A DNA stretch of 64,000 bases from positions 42,972,362-43,036,361 of the forward strand of contig CM049307.1 of the NCBI GenBank assembly GCA_026874595.1, in the 5' to 3' direction. The notes beneath the pieces were generated by a model. That model saw nothing but the letters and a program-made list of their open reading frames with translations, did not search any database and was not told the origin of the DNA. Each line of letters begins with the position of its first letter. The first letter of the stretch is position 1. This DNA comes from Sipunculus nudus (Eukaryota; Annelida; Sipuncula; Golfingiida; Sipunculidae). Below are positions 47,045 to 60,025 of the stretch, piece after piece. Position numbers and translations under genes: made by a program.

Positions 47045-48720
47045 ACAAGGGACCCATGGGTCACTGTGCTCAGCTGAAGTTGACCTTGAAGGTAATAATC
47101 TAAAATAATATCAAATGGAGATTAAGTGTGAGAGGAAGAGGTAATATAGGCCATGGTCGGTTAATAGGATTGGTTTGTATTGATGAGCAAGAGATTGTTG
47201 CAAATAATATTTGACCATGTGTTTCCTGATCAAGAAACTGAAGCATGTGAGCAATTGTAAACAAATGATCTGTACTATTACCATGATCTTTAGTTGGCTT
47301 TTTGATTAACTGTTGAAATTTCAGTAGTTTACATATTTGTTCAATTCAATCTATTTTTTTTATAATATATATTATTAAATGTATGCATTTTTATATTTAA
47401 TGAAATTTTTACAGTTGAAATATGACTAATGTCCCCAGATGAAAGGACTTGGTGGTAGTGGTGGTGTCGGCGGGGTTGGGTGTGTGGAATGATGGGAGTT
47501 ACAATACAACATATCTGTATTATTATAGTGTATATACATAGGATTTTCACTTAATTCAGCAATGCTTACAGGATAAAACTAGAATATCAGCAGAAGCTCA
47601 CAAAAGCCCTCAGCCAAAAGAACAGTGTTTATACGTGGTAACAGTAACAAGTACAAAATATTTGTTCTCTCATGGATGTATATCTGTATATGTCTCAGTT
47701 ATAAATTTAAACTGGAGAGGTATATACCATGTTTCATAACAATCTACCAAATGCTGCTAGAAGATATCCTGCTCACAAGGCCAAAGTAATCTGATAAAAA
47801 TTCATTAAGAATCAGGAATTGTAGGTGGCGCCCCTAAACTTGTGCAGCAAGTACTGACCATGAGTCCCAATCATCATAGTAATGTTTGTGAAAATCCGCC
47901 CAATAGTCTCTGAGAATTAAGCTTCTAAGTCTTTTTCTATAATCAGCTCTAAAACTTCAGTGCCCGTATCAAACTGAAGTCTACAAATAACTCCTTCTCT
48001 GAAACGATATGGCCAAATTGTTTAATATCGCACAGAAATGATCCTAGGGTAGTGCTTTCTGAAGTTTGTTCAAATGGTCTCAGTTCAGTGACTTTTGCCT
48101 AAGTTATGGGAAGCTGAATTTAGTCATATGACATAGCAGCCCATTTTAGCTAAGTGGCTAAAAAAATCTTCTTCTCAAAAACCACTGGGCCAAATTCTTA
48201 AATCTCACACATTAATTATCCTTAGATGTTGATAATTCAAGTTTGTTCAAATGGTCTCAGTTCAGTGACTTTTGGCTAAGATGTGGGAAGCTGAATTTAG
48301 TCATATGCTGTAACAGCCCATTTTAGCTAAGTGGCTACAAAAATCTTCTCAAAAACCACTGGGCCAAATTTTTAAATCTCACACATTAATTATTCTTAGA
48401 TGTTGATAATTCAAGTTTGTTCAAATGGTCTCAGTTCAGTGACTTTTGGCTGAGTTATGGGAAGCTGAATTTAGTCATATGCCGTAACAGCCCATTTTAG
48501 CTAAGTGGCTACGAAAATCTTCTTCTCAAAAACCACTGGGCCAAATTCTTAAATCTCACACATTAATTATCCTTAGATGTTGACAATTCAAGTTTGTTCA
48601 AATGGTTTTGGTTCAATGATTTTTGGCTGAATTATGGGAAGCTGAACTTTGCCATTTTGCTGTATTTTCCCATATGAATTATAAACCTACAAAACGTTTT
48701 TTGACTAATGATACTGAGGC
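47045..48720 (+). repeat. CTCAGCTGA-family element with ~175-bp tandem units
   Basis: The 5' end ACAAGGGACCCATGGGTCAC followed by TGTGCTCAGCTGA matches the other family members. A degenerate palindrome (aggtggcgcccct) is at about 47823. From about 48000 to 48700, four units repeat every ~175 bp: 'cccattttagctaagtggct' at about 48139, 48317 and 48491, and 'ctcacacattaattat'. No clear 3' end is seen. Confidence 0.7.
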
Positions 48721-49429
48721 CAGTTTGTTTAATATTTTGCAAGAATAATTCCCTGAATAATTCTTATAATAATTGTCTTTTATGGTTCCAAAGAATGAAT
48801 TTTGGCTGATTTATAAAGATTGAATTGAGTCATTTTACCATATATGTTAGCTGTGTGATGCTGTTACATCTAGCCTGGCACCAGTTTATCAGCATTTATT
48901 ACATCATGCCACTAGACATTTAGATTTCAGGTTATCTTTGGTTAATATTGACAAGAAAGTTTTTTTTAAAAGCTTTTAAAAAATTTAGATTTATGATTTA
49001 AGTTATTCATCATACCAGGCAATGTTACAATCATGGATATTCAGCTCTCTGTGGCTATATAAAGACAACTGTACGTGGATTATAAATTATTGGTATCCCC
49101 ACTCAACTTAATTCAAGACTTTGCCATCAGTGAGATATATCTGTACTTTAAATTTGCATTCAGTATGCATCCGTAATAATTTTACATATATTCCTGATTT
49201 CTTTTTTATAAAAAGTCAGCTGAAAAGCATTTTGTATTGGGAAAATAAATTTTAAAGTTATTTCAAGTAGGGACCACTTTTGTGTTCAGATGGCAGCACT
49301 TGGTTTACCATTGGCAGATTGCCAGTGCCTTGATGTTGGCCATAAGCCAAGATGATGTCAGCTCTATTAATAGTTTTAGCACAGTGCCAGGATTGGAAGA
49401 AGTGCAGCCGGTTATAGGTCTCGAGTTCA

Positions 49430-49680
49430 CTCAGTGCAGGAGTTGCATTCTATTTATAGCTTTGGCAGACTGCTCACTGCATCATATTTGGCACCAAAGC
49501 TAAGCCTGAATCTATTTATAGCTTTGGCAGACTGCCAACTGTGTCAGATTATGCAACAGGTCAAGAGTTCACTCAGTGCAGCCAGGTACAGGTCAAAAGT
49601 TCACTCAGTCTAGCCAGGTGCAGGTCAAGAGTTCACTCAGTGCAGTAGCTTGAGGCGGCAATTTGTCACAGGTCACTCGG
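49430..49680. repeat. Short ~40-bp repeats with 'agttcactcagt'
   Basis: 'gagttcactcagtgcag' or close variants occur at least four times (about 49423, 49565, 49599, 49631) with 'ccaggtacaggtca'-type links. 'tttatagctttggcagactgc' occurs twice (about 49451 and 49513). Confidence 0.75.
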
Positions 49681-50500
49681 GGGCAACTGCCTTACTCACC
49701 TAAGCCTTGTCAGCCCAGTGCATCAAACTCTGGGGAAGTTTGATGTACTGGACTGATATTTTGACCTGTCTATGCATCTTTGATGGTATTCTTATTTACA
49801 AAACAGGTGGTGCCACGTACATTGACTTTTGCACAGTGTATGTGCCTGCTTATTTCTATAGAGGAATTTGATATATCAGTCTGAAAATTGGCATATGTGT
49901 ATATCTCTGATAGCTTCAAAGTATACAAGACTGGTGGTGCCAGCTACAATCGTTTTTGTGTTGTGTGCACCCATGCCAGAATTTCAGCAGTGATGTTTGT
50001 GTAATTGTTTCTTATTCAAAATGTTTAGTACTTTCATTGTTCATATACATGAAAAGTAATGTTCCAGCATTAAAGCATTATACCTGGTGTATTTCCCAAT
50101 GCACAGGTTCACATTAGGCCTGTAGGCCTTGTTTCCCTTTGTTTCTCTGCTGAACTTTCAAAACCCAGGAGAACTGTTTTGACCCATTTCTATCTTGACA
50201 TCTCATCAATGTTGTTGCAGTGAACACTAATTGGAGTGAACAATTCAACAAAATGTAAATGAGACACTAATATATGTACACATGTATACACTGCAACACA
50301 GGCATGTCATGGCCAATCATCCAGTAAATTTATACACTGTAAGAGATAAAATATAACAAACTGGCCATCATCACATTTGGACCAATCAAATTCCCTGACT
50401 TTCCCCTGATTTTACACATTTTTTCTCAAATTTTCAGATTTAAAAAAAGAAACTGATTAACATAGTTCCTCCCCCCCTCCCCAAGTTCTAGGATTGCATA

Positions 50501-50647
50501 CCCATACTCAGCCATATACCCCTGACAGCACACATACCAGGTATTCAGGTGATATAAAGGTGATATACTGGTAAGTGTATCCCTGCTAACCCTTCACTCA
50601 CTGCCTCACCTTTGATCATGTATTACCTGCCTACCATCTGATTTAAT
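50501..50647 (+). repeat. Dispersed duplicate, copy 2 (~147 bp)
   Basis: Same orientation and boundaries as copy 1, about 6.2 kb away. The internal 'caggtgatatacaggtgata' is itself a short duplication. No ends typical of a transposon are visible. Confidence 0.93.
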
Positions 50648-51056
50648 CATTTGAAACTCTGAGAAGCTGACCTGACACAGGAAATAAGCACACTTCAACT
50701 TGCTGGTAATAGACAGCTTTAACTAAGTAAACAAGGTGTATGACTATAGGGATACTCTGGCAAACATGTACCGATTAGACAGGAGACAAGGCCTCTATCT
50801 GAAAGTTCCACTACAATATACAGACCATCTTGATGGAGACAGACTGTGCTGCACACAGCTGCTCTTTTAAATTTTATGGTTCTGTTTTTGCTGCTACATT
50901 ACTTTTCCTAGTTCCAAATATGTATGTCTGTGTCTTGTCATGCCTATAAGTGTTAAAATATCTGACAGCAACTTTGCAAATATTTGACTCTGTCATAAAC
51001 TGAAAGGAGATTCCTAAGCTTAACTGTATGAACTAATATCTATCTGAAATGGGTGG

Positions 51057-51060
<4 letters not shown>

Positions 51061-51141
<81 letters not shown>
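51061..51141. repeat. Long (TA)n microsatellite
   Basis: About 40 uninterrupted TA dinucleotides. Confidence 0.98.
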
Positions 51142-51144
<3 letters not shown>

Positions 51145-51599
51145 ATACCTGAATCTTTAAAAAAATATTCCGACTCATAAGTCAAAAAGAACTAGTCCGG
51201 CTGCTACTATTGAACATTCAGACTGCATTCTAGTGAGTGAACTAGGGACCCAGGTATGCTCCATAAGCAGTGGTCAACACAGTCTCTATACTGACTCGCT
51301 GGTGTGGCCTGAGGTCCATTATCCCCACTGTCTGCATATTTCCACTCTTGCAGTGCTACACGAGCTTGCCACAGGCACAGCTATGTTTGTTTACATGCTA
51401 AGCCAATTAGATTTCTTCCACCAGTTCTGCAGATTTGTTTAAACCAGAGCAAATCAGATTTTAGTTTATCCATCACAAACTGACTGTGTGTTTGGCACCT
51501 TGCCAAACCTGCCAGGAGGTCACGCGGTGTTTTCAGAGAGTTGGACTAAGAGGTTTTGACACTCAGCTGAATTTGTCAAGAAGGTTATTTTTTAAAGAA

Positions 51600-52500
51600 A
51601 TTTTACAGAATGACGGTCCTGTGACCTTAACCAATGACATTGTGACCAAGAAATCTGAGAAATTATTATCCTTGAACTTGCAGCATTTAGATTATCGTAA
51701 CAAATCTTTCAAAAAAAGTTGGTCCTGTGACCTTTACCTCTGACTAGCTATAGGTAGAGACAGAGTTCTTCCACTTCCACTTCTTCCAGTTAGGACAAGT
51801 AAGCCATGTGTGAAAGATGGATAGTTTGGGATGAAAAGTTTGATTTACAGTGCATCCACAATCATTTTCAAGATGGGGCTCCTGCCACCCTCACCTTTGA
51901 CCTCTGGACTCTGATAATCAAAATGTATCTTACTTAAGTAGTTGGTCATTTATAAATCAAGTTTGAAGCCAATCTGTCTGGCCTAAAGAGAATTATCATC
52001 CATAAACTAATTTGTAAATGAATGGACCTAGTGACCTTGACCTTTGACACTGACCCCCAAATCGAAAAGAATCTTCCCCTATTGGCATGTGAGTAATATC
52101 TTGAAGATGGGAGGTTTGTGATGAAAAGATTGGCTTGAAATACATACACATTCCTTTTAAAGAAATGGGTCCTGTGACCTTGACCATTGGACCTTAAATG
52201 GACAGGGTTCTTACTTTAGTGGTGAGCTATGTATCAGTTAGGCTTGAAACCAATATGTCAAACTAAACTGGAGTTATCATCTTGAAACTAATTTGTGAAC
52301 AGATGGTCCCTGTGATATTGACCTTGTGACTCCAAATTTATTTTTGCTCTCCTGATACTGGCAAAACAGCTAAATGTGCAAGATGGAAAGTTTGGGATGA
52401 AAAGCTTGGGTTAAAGCCAGGCAAAATCTTTTTAAATAAGCAAGACAGATAGACAGACAGACAGGGTTATTACTATATAGGGCATCCACTAGTGATCAAT
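51600..52500. repeat. Divergent ~105-150-bp repeat with 'ggtcctgtgaccttgacc'
   Basis: The phrase recurs in worn forms near 51617, 51721, 51877, 52023, 52167 and 52303, with 'gatgaaaagtttg' and 'gaccttgacctttgac'. The array ends in a (gaca)n run at 52441-52463 and 'gggcatccactagtgatcaa'. Confidence 0.75.
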
Positions 52501-52589
52501 AAACACACCAGGTTTTGGGACACTAGATGGAGTCAAAGCTGAGCAACTGACATGATTGTTGTCCTTTTATAGTAAAAAAAAAAATTGTA

Positions 52590-52962
52590 AAAATAATAAA
52601 AAAAACAGGTGGCGCCACCACTTTTCTGTAAATGACAACTAGTCATGGTCAATATTCAAGGCAAGATTCATGACAATCCATGCATTAATTATCAAGATAT
52701 TGGAGGTTTTGTATCAAATTTTTTATAATTCTGGAGGGGGCAGGGGATGGGACTTAAAGCCCCATAGCTCAAAGGATATAGGTTGCAGTGACCTAATTTT
52801 AGGTTTCCAAGGAGATACTTTATGGTCCTCCCAAGATCTTTAGTTACAGGCTTCTAGGGTCCGTGGTAACAATTTGTGCCCTGCTAATGGACGGCCAGAC
52901 GGATGAGAGACAAAGCGCCATACCTATACCTCAGTTTACTTACAGTTAGCTTAACTAAAAAT
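52590..52962 (+). repeat. Single unit of the 336-bp palindrome family with worn 3' end
   Basis: An intact AGGTGGCGCCACC at 52607-52619 is followed by 'catggtcaatattcaaggca', 'agccccatagctcaaaggat' and a tail 'ttacagttagcttaactaaa', a decayed form of the CAGCTGAGCTAAA end. Confidence 0.8.
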
Positions 52963-55722
52963 GGAAGCCAAATGGATTTTGACTACATTTAAACAAAAAT
53001 TGTTAAAAAAAAAATTACTTTGCAGTGCAGGGTTATAGCTTGATTAATTTCAGTGAAGGCTACATTTACAGGCATTGGTGGGAGGCAAGTGGGAGGTGGT
53101 CATGCTGGGGGTCCAGCTGGACAGGGGTGGTTGAGCGGACTATAACACTATACTAAACACACACGGGTATTGAGTCCACTTTTATTTAGCTCTTTGAAAT
53201 ACTTAATTATGCAAGAATTATTATTTACGACAGTCTTTTAACAGTGGAAAAACGTGCTCATAGGTATATGGTACAGGTTTTCAACTTTCAAGTGATATTA
53301 ATGTTTATTTTTAACTATCAATTGTACAAAATATCCTCTGAAAATTCTCCTAAAATTCCCTGTGGATTCTCTAGATCTTTGTGGATTCTCTGGCTTTTAG
53401 GTAGATTTTCAAACCCGAACTTTCTGTATGTGCACTGTGACCTTAACTCCGCAATAAGCCAAGCACAGAGTTGAGTCTTAGGTATTCCACATTTCATTAT
53501 GCATAAATTATGTCATAATGTCAAATATTTACACTAGGTGCACATACTCTGTTTCAGAATATGTAAGCTTTATCTTTGCATTGTTCTATGTGTTATAACT
53601 ATTTTTTTAATAAATAATTTGCCTCTCAATTGATTCAATTTTGTAAACATACTTATGATGAACATATTAAATGCAGCTTGGTGTAATAAATGACCAAAGT
53701 TTTATTGCTGGTAGCTTGGTTTTGACATTCTTAAAGATCTTTTGTGCTGGTAGGTGGATTGCAAATGTTAGCTTAGTGCCGGCTGACAGAAGCAAATCCT
53801 GGCTGACTCAAACAAGTGCCGACTAGTGATGCTAATACCCTTATGTGGTGAATGAATCTGTAACAGTTGCAACTATCTAAAAAGGGTGTGAAAAGCACTG
53901 AATATTTGATGCATGTAGTTGTGACCTCTTAAGGCCAGACTTTTTTAATTTTTCTGTTTACAAACCCGCCGACCTCCGATTTCCTCATTTCAGAAAAAAA
54001 AATAAAATTGGCATTTTGACTTTTTTTACCTTTTATATTGCGTCGCTGAATGCAACACGGTTGTTGACAAATGAAATGTTTAGTGACCGTGTTTATTAGA
54101 TCACTTCAAATGTTAGAACTCTTATGATTGGCTAATAAGGTCACTTTCATAATGACAGATGGAGAGTTTAAGCCAATCACAATAGGGTATCCGTGGGCCA
54201 TAAATGCAATTGATTGGCCATCAAGTAGTCAAAATATTCAGCAGGGAAATTGAGAATTCTTGGAGAGTTTTCAAAGTTCGTTTTCTGCACTACAGTACAT
54301 TTTCAAACCAGCGTTTAGGTCATATTTACCTCGTTAAACATTTTTTTATACATAGATGTGAATTAGAAAAGAAAATTAGTTTGGTTGCATAGCGGCTTTA
54401 CCAGCTTGCCACTGTTAATAACTTGCTGGATATACAAACAAATTTACTTCTTAAGACTAATTATTGCACTCAAAGTCAGACGCTATTTATTACTGCAAAT
54501 TGGCTAAGTTTTACAAGTTTACTCTTAAAAAATATTATAACTTGTCAAAACTTAAAAACATAGTCTTGTAACGCTTAAAAGAAAATTACTGAACAGATGA
54601 AATTATATACTGCATGAGGTCGTCATGTACTCTTAGAAAACTCCAGGAACTCACCGGGTTTCTGCAGTATTTTCGACTATCTGTAGTGTTAGTTGCACGG
54701 GTTTATGTAAAGCGTTGGCTTTGCGGGTATTTTTATAGTCAAAACAAGCTAAAATGAAAGTCATTTAAAATGCAGAAACTTTGAAAAGATTCATTTTATT
54801 GTTCCAAATGGATGTGATGGAAGCTTTGTTGTGTATGGATGCCGAAAAGTTATAACGGACTGACAGTGACCAAGTGACGGCATATTAAACTGAGTATGGT
54901 ACGTACTGTCACGGCTGTGGTAAGAAATGCAGTTCTCTATTAATAAATAAAGATTATTAATACTTTTTTAAATTTTAAAATAGTTGAATAATTCAATGTT
55001 ATCTCCAATGGAAACCTCATTTTATTAGCAGTTGTTGTATATTCAAAGGACTATCAAACATGCGCAACACCAAAAAGCAAAATTGTCATGAATAAAACAA
55101 CTCGCGTTCCATGTTGTTGTCATGTTGACATTTGATAAACAATAGGGGAATAGCTGAAAGTCGCATATTGTCGTTGTTATTGTCATTCACAACTGAAAAT
55201 TAAAAACTGCATTCTATCATGCTAGCAGTGAATATTAAGTATTCTCCTTGCATATCTGACAAAAATATATTATTTTGTATTTGTATAAGTATTTGACTGG
55301 TCTTTAATTTGTAAAAGTTTATAAAATAGGCAGTTCACTTGGCAGTGACAGTGACTGAAGTTTTATTTCAGGTGTGTATGAAATAATATTTAAGTTTTAT
55401 GGTTTAAACTTTTATTTGTCATTATTTTACCTTCAATGACATTTGAATGGCTTGAAAAAACATGGCACACGCATGATTCATGTGGAAAACTCAAGAGGAT
55501 GATGATAATATTTTAATTTTTATATATTATTTATATATTTTATACAGGTTTATATAGTGCCATTTAAATATGAATTTTATAACTCAACTGTACAATACAG
55601 GATTCACGAACACAAGTATCCAGGTTTGTTCCAATTTTTTTTTTTTTCCTACCTCCACCTATCACTTTTGTCAATCATGTTCGTAAACCAAAGAATTAAA
55701 AAAGTCTGGCCTAATTTAAATG

Positions 55723-57631
55723 TACCGTATTTATGCGTGTACAGGACGACAAATTTTATCCTAAAAATATTTGGCAAAGAAGGGGGGCCGGCTTATACAA
55801 AGGTACAAGTTTTTTGGTGTCCTCAGGGCCGCCGAGGATAATTTACGGCAATCAGCATTATTACGTCGGTCGAACTGGACGGCGTGAATATCCGTGATCA
55901 TGTCCGTATGGTGGTAATGTACACTCAATAAAGAACATTACAGTGCTTTGTTTTTGTTTATATTTATCGTTTATACATCAGATTTACATGCGCACATAGT
56001 TAAATAATTGATAAGAAAAGGTTTGCCTTGCCGCATTGACACAGGAATTTTAACGGAATCAATATATGAAAGCCCTTTTGACAGTAGAGCCAGTGATTTC
56101 CCGCGATAGCGGGCGGAATCGCGGAACTGACAGACCGAAACGGAATTCCCAATCCTGAAAATATATAAGTTTAAAGTATATTTTGCCAAAAATTTCTTGG
56201 CAAATCACTTTGTCGATATAATATAATTGTCGATGCGGCTATCAGCTTGCGGGGCTTACCCATGTACTCAAGATCCGAGAATACAGCGCTCGCGCAAGGG
56301 ATGCTGGGAACTTGCTAATGCCATCCAGTAGCACGTAATATGCATATTAATACAGGGATGAATTTTTCATATGGTGCCGTATTTACCGCGTAAAATGTTC
56401 ACGAGTCCAGTGAATGCGGCCGCTGTCAGCTGGCTTGCACACTGACATACACGGAGACTCGCACATGGTACTTCGATTACAAGACAACCAGTAGCGCGTT
56501 ATAATTATAAAAAAGAAGCGGCCTTTCCTCAGGTGACGCGAAATTCAATGTTTGTCAAGCTTGTATTATCGGACTACGCCAAGAAATGAATTTATTATAA
56601 CGGGTCAACTGAGTTCAAGAAAGGGACCGAGTTTCCGCGGGATATAAATATGACGAATTTCCTCACAATTTTATAACGAAACCCTGGATTTGGTGCGTAT
56701 ATCCTCTTAGGAAATGATCTTTTAAATAGTACCCGAATGGAAACCCTAGTTTCTACAAGGTAGAATTGAACTTGCACACAGTTAAAATGTCGTAAAATAA
56801 CGTAGTTCACGAAAGTCCTACTGGGTCATTACCTAATTACGTTTTTCCTGCCTCACTGTACAACGGAATAATTTCGAACCTGACCGACGTCATTTAAGCA
56901 AACGTGATACATTTTGTATGGAAAATTTGGTGACTGTGACATGGTTGTGGACAGGCCAGGAAAATGTAATTTTCGATAGTTAAAGATTAACACGGAATAA
57001 TAAATGAGGTAGCCTGGTTAAGTAGAGCATCATGGAAGCCTTGGTTTCCTGCGCTGTCACTTGTCTACCTTAAGCCACTTATAAACGTGGACGCTGAAAT
57101 GCAGTGGGTGTTTGGGGTGATCTCCCTCAAATTATGCAGAAGACTGACATTTCTTTGAAATAAATTTATCTTTGTTAAAGAGGAAGGTTTCAATGCCCTG
57201 TAATGCACATTCTCTTGACATGTTAATTCTTAGTGAGTGCCATTTCCTGGATAATAATTTATTACCCAAAATAAAATTTGGGCCCTAAAATTGACCCTTT
57301 GATGTCTCTTATGATATTAATTTGAATTGTTGCATAATACTCATTCTTTGATATGTTTAATTAATTCCGTTTTGGTCTACTCCATACCTTTCTATATTAC
57401 TTTCCTGTTTTCACTTGTAGCATCATGAAAAAAAAAATATACCACTGACCATTTTAAGAATATAAAATTTCAATCATCAGTGTTAAAGTGATCCTTATGC
57501 TAACAAAGTGAGCTTCAGTAGCTGGCAGCTCCAACTTTAGATGCTGAAAAATAATTTGAACCAAAATTTGAGGCTCAACATTGGGGGTCGTCTTATATAC
57601 GGGGTCGTCTTATACACACATAAATACGGTA
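55723..57631. mobile_element. 1.9-kb segment bounded by 28-bp inverted repeats (TA target site), non-autonomous
   Basis: Left end TACCGTATTTATGCGTGTAC then AGGACGAC; right end is the near-perfect reverse complement (GTCGTCTTATACACACATAA then ATACGGTA). Both are flanked by TA. TA duplication plus 'GTATAAGACGACC' ends suggest a Tc1/mariner-pogo type element (inference). No transposase frame was found; the longest frames inside are about 70 codons. The interior 55790-57000 is clearly richer in CpG than the rest of the window. Confidence 0.65.
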
Positions 57632-58944
57632 ATTGATTTTTAAGGTCTAATGACTGTAAAACTACCTTTGTTCAATTAAACTTTAAAATACATTAAATCA
57701 ACATTTTATTATTTTAGGGCAATACTTTGACTGTTACCTTCAAATCCATTCTTTTTTTTTATTTTTTTGCATGTACCAAGCTGAAGCCCACATAATTTGG
57801 TCCCAGTACTGCTGTACTGCACACAGTCAGTTGTTATGACATAACCAGCACTGTGTGTACAATGATCCATGTGCTGTTCAGGGATATACAGGTATTTATA
57901 AGAACACATGTGCGTATTACTTTACCATATATGAACAAAGTCTAAATAAAATGAAATACCTGAGATAACTTTTGGGTTCCCCCTTTTGCAAATATAGACT
58001 GCATGGGGCTTATTATCTCACCTAAATGCATATGGATGGTGACTGAAATGTACAATCAGATTTAAATTACAATTTAGTCACCCACAACACTGCTAAAGTA
58101 AGTACATGCTGGTATTGTTGACCATGGTTAGCCCTACAGCCTACTACCAGAGTCTGCACTACAGATTGGCTGAAGCACTGTATTCATGACAACCCGACTC
58201 AGTAGCCAATGATAATTGGGCTTGTAAGCCTACTTAGTTATGATACAAGCAAACGAGGAATGCATCGCAGTGGTCTTCCATCAGGTTACATTCATATTGT
58301 GGTACAAAGCCCACAATCTAACATTATGCTATGAATGATGAATTAACACAAGGAAATATATGAACCCACAACCCAATCTGAAACCCTGTCTCTATGGTAA
58401 CAAGTCATATCCTGAATAGCATACAAGTTGGCTGTGTCCAGTATCCAGTGAGAGCCATGACTGTATTCATGCAGTTAGAAATTCAACAAACATGCAGAGG
58501 GTTTGACCAATATGCTGAGTAAAAACAGAAATTTTTTGCTCGTGTTTTGAGTTGTTAGAAAGTATACTAAAAATGCTAAAAGATTGGTCTGGTTTAAACC
58601 ACTTTGCTTCAATAAAATTCTGAACATGTATTGAAATTTCTCCCTTTTTAACATTTCTTCAATGAAGACAAATTTAATAAACCACTTTTAAACCTCCTCT
58701 TCCTTTAAAAAAAAAAGATTGTGAAAGAGAAATATAAGTGACCTGCCGCAAACTGGCAGTACAAATTCTTAATTTTTCCCTCGAATCAAGTTTGATGAGG
58801 TCTTATTTTTATATGAATCTTATAAAATGTGTGCATGTGGATGTAATCATCAAATAAGCTCCATGTGGGAGCAAAAAAACATAAGGACAGACCATCAGAA
58901 AGTAAGCCACCTTCAGGCTTGTAGTGGTCAAGAGTTGACAGTGC

Positions 58945-59239
58945 TTAGGCCAAAAAAAAATAAAGGTATGGTTCTCAGGCACCGCCCGCATCAATTTTAA
59001 CCCCCTGCATCAAAAATTTTTATTTTTCATCTTTCAAGAAGATAAATAATACAATTTATGTAGTGTTTTTACCTGTTTAGCAATAAAAATTGTTATTTTC
59101 ATGCTTTTCCCTGATCATACTGCATTTTTATCGAAACATACAAAAAAAAGGTAAAAAAATAAATACCGCCCGCCCGCACTGATTTCAAGTTCTGAAAAAA
59201 AGTGCCTGAGAACCATACCTTTTTTATTTTTTGGCCTTA
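58945..59239. mobile_element. PIF/Harbinger-like MITE, complete (289 bp plus TTA duplications)
   Basis: The element spans 58948-59236 with TTA on each side (58945-58947 and 59237-59239). It starts GGCCAAAAAAAAATAAAGGT then 'atggttctcaggcac', and ends with the reverse complement ('gcctgagaaccatacc' ... GGCC), giving terminal inverted repeats of about 35 bp. A TTA/TAA duplication with GGCC-type ends is the PIF/Harbinger signature. No open frame, so non-autonomous. Confidence 0.88.
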
Positions 59240-59959
59240 TAATACAAGTTACATTCATACAACGTTGTGGATGAGTGAACCAGTGATTAATCTGCAAGCA
59301 CTTGCACAAGCTATGAATGAAATGACCAAAAACAAGTTTTTTTTGCTCATAATACACCCAAAAGGTCAGATATGGCTTTTTAAATAGTGTAAAACACACT
59401 ATTTGAGTGTGCACTATGAAACTCGATTGAATCCTGCATCACTGTACACATGAACAGAGGACCCACCTATGGGGGTCAGCACTATAAGTGAGAAGATAAT
59501 ACACTAGACATGTCAGATATTCTAGGTAATTGTCAAAAGTACTGCATTATTTGAAGTAGTTAATTAGCCACCAAAAGATCATATACTATTTGGTCTTTCC
59601 ATTGTATTAAATTATCCTGTCTAAACTATTCAAAACTGGGTAGTTGTTAAGAGTTTGGCGTTCATGTCCGCTCAGTCAAATCAGGTGTCGCATAAAGTGT
59701 TGTTTCCTGACAAAGGCAGATACATCATATTTTCCCCAAGAAATTCCCGTATTTCATTTTGCTAATACCTGGAGTTTATTATATTAGAGGAGGAGGGGTC
59801 CGGGAAACCTGGGTTAACCACCAGGGCTGGGGCGTGGGGGCAGGGCATCCAAAATATGTTAAATCCAGTTGTTCAAATACAAAATGGGTTTCATTTATGC
59901 TATAGATGAAGTTTCACACGCAGCTATAAATGAACAAAAATCTCCTTAACTTGTATCTC

Positions 59960-60025
59960 GTCTTCAAGGCTCAGTTGGCTGCATGTAAGGCTCCTACTCT
60001 AGAGATGGAAGGTTTGATTCCTAAA
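59960..60025 (+). mobile_element. tRNA-derived SINE head
   Basis: GGCTCAGTTGG at 59968-59978 matches the A box (TRGCNNAGYNGG minus its first base), and GGTTTGATTCC at 60011-60021 matches the B box (GGTTCGANTCC). The spacing is about 32 bp. Acceptor-stem pairing and a clean anticodon arm are not apparent, so a SINE or tRNA pseudogene is more likely than a working tRNA. Confidence 0.55.

Larger units (their letters stand above)
42955..55722 (-). other. Upstream region, repeats but no convincing exon
   Basis: Holds the duplicated 150-bp segment (44255, 50501), an AAGTCC-type minisatellite (45383), a truncated MITE (46829), a CTCAGCTGA-family element (47045-48720), (TA)n (51061), a 'tgaccttgacc' array (51600-52500) and a partial 336-bp-type unit (52590-52962). 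52970-55720 shows nothing recognised. A possible exon at 43240-43313 was considered and not accepted. Confidence 0.5.

Noticed and set aside
59960-60025. A functional tRNA gene
   Set aside because: A and B boxes are present but no acceptor stem or proper anticodon arm can be paired; treated as a SINE head.
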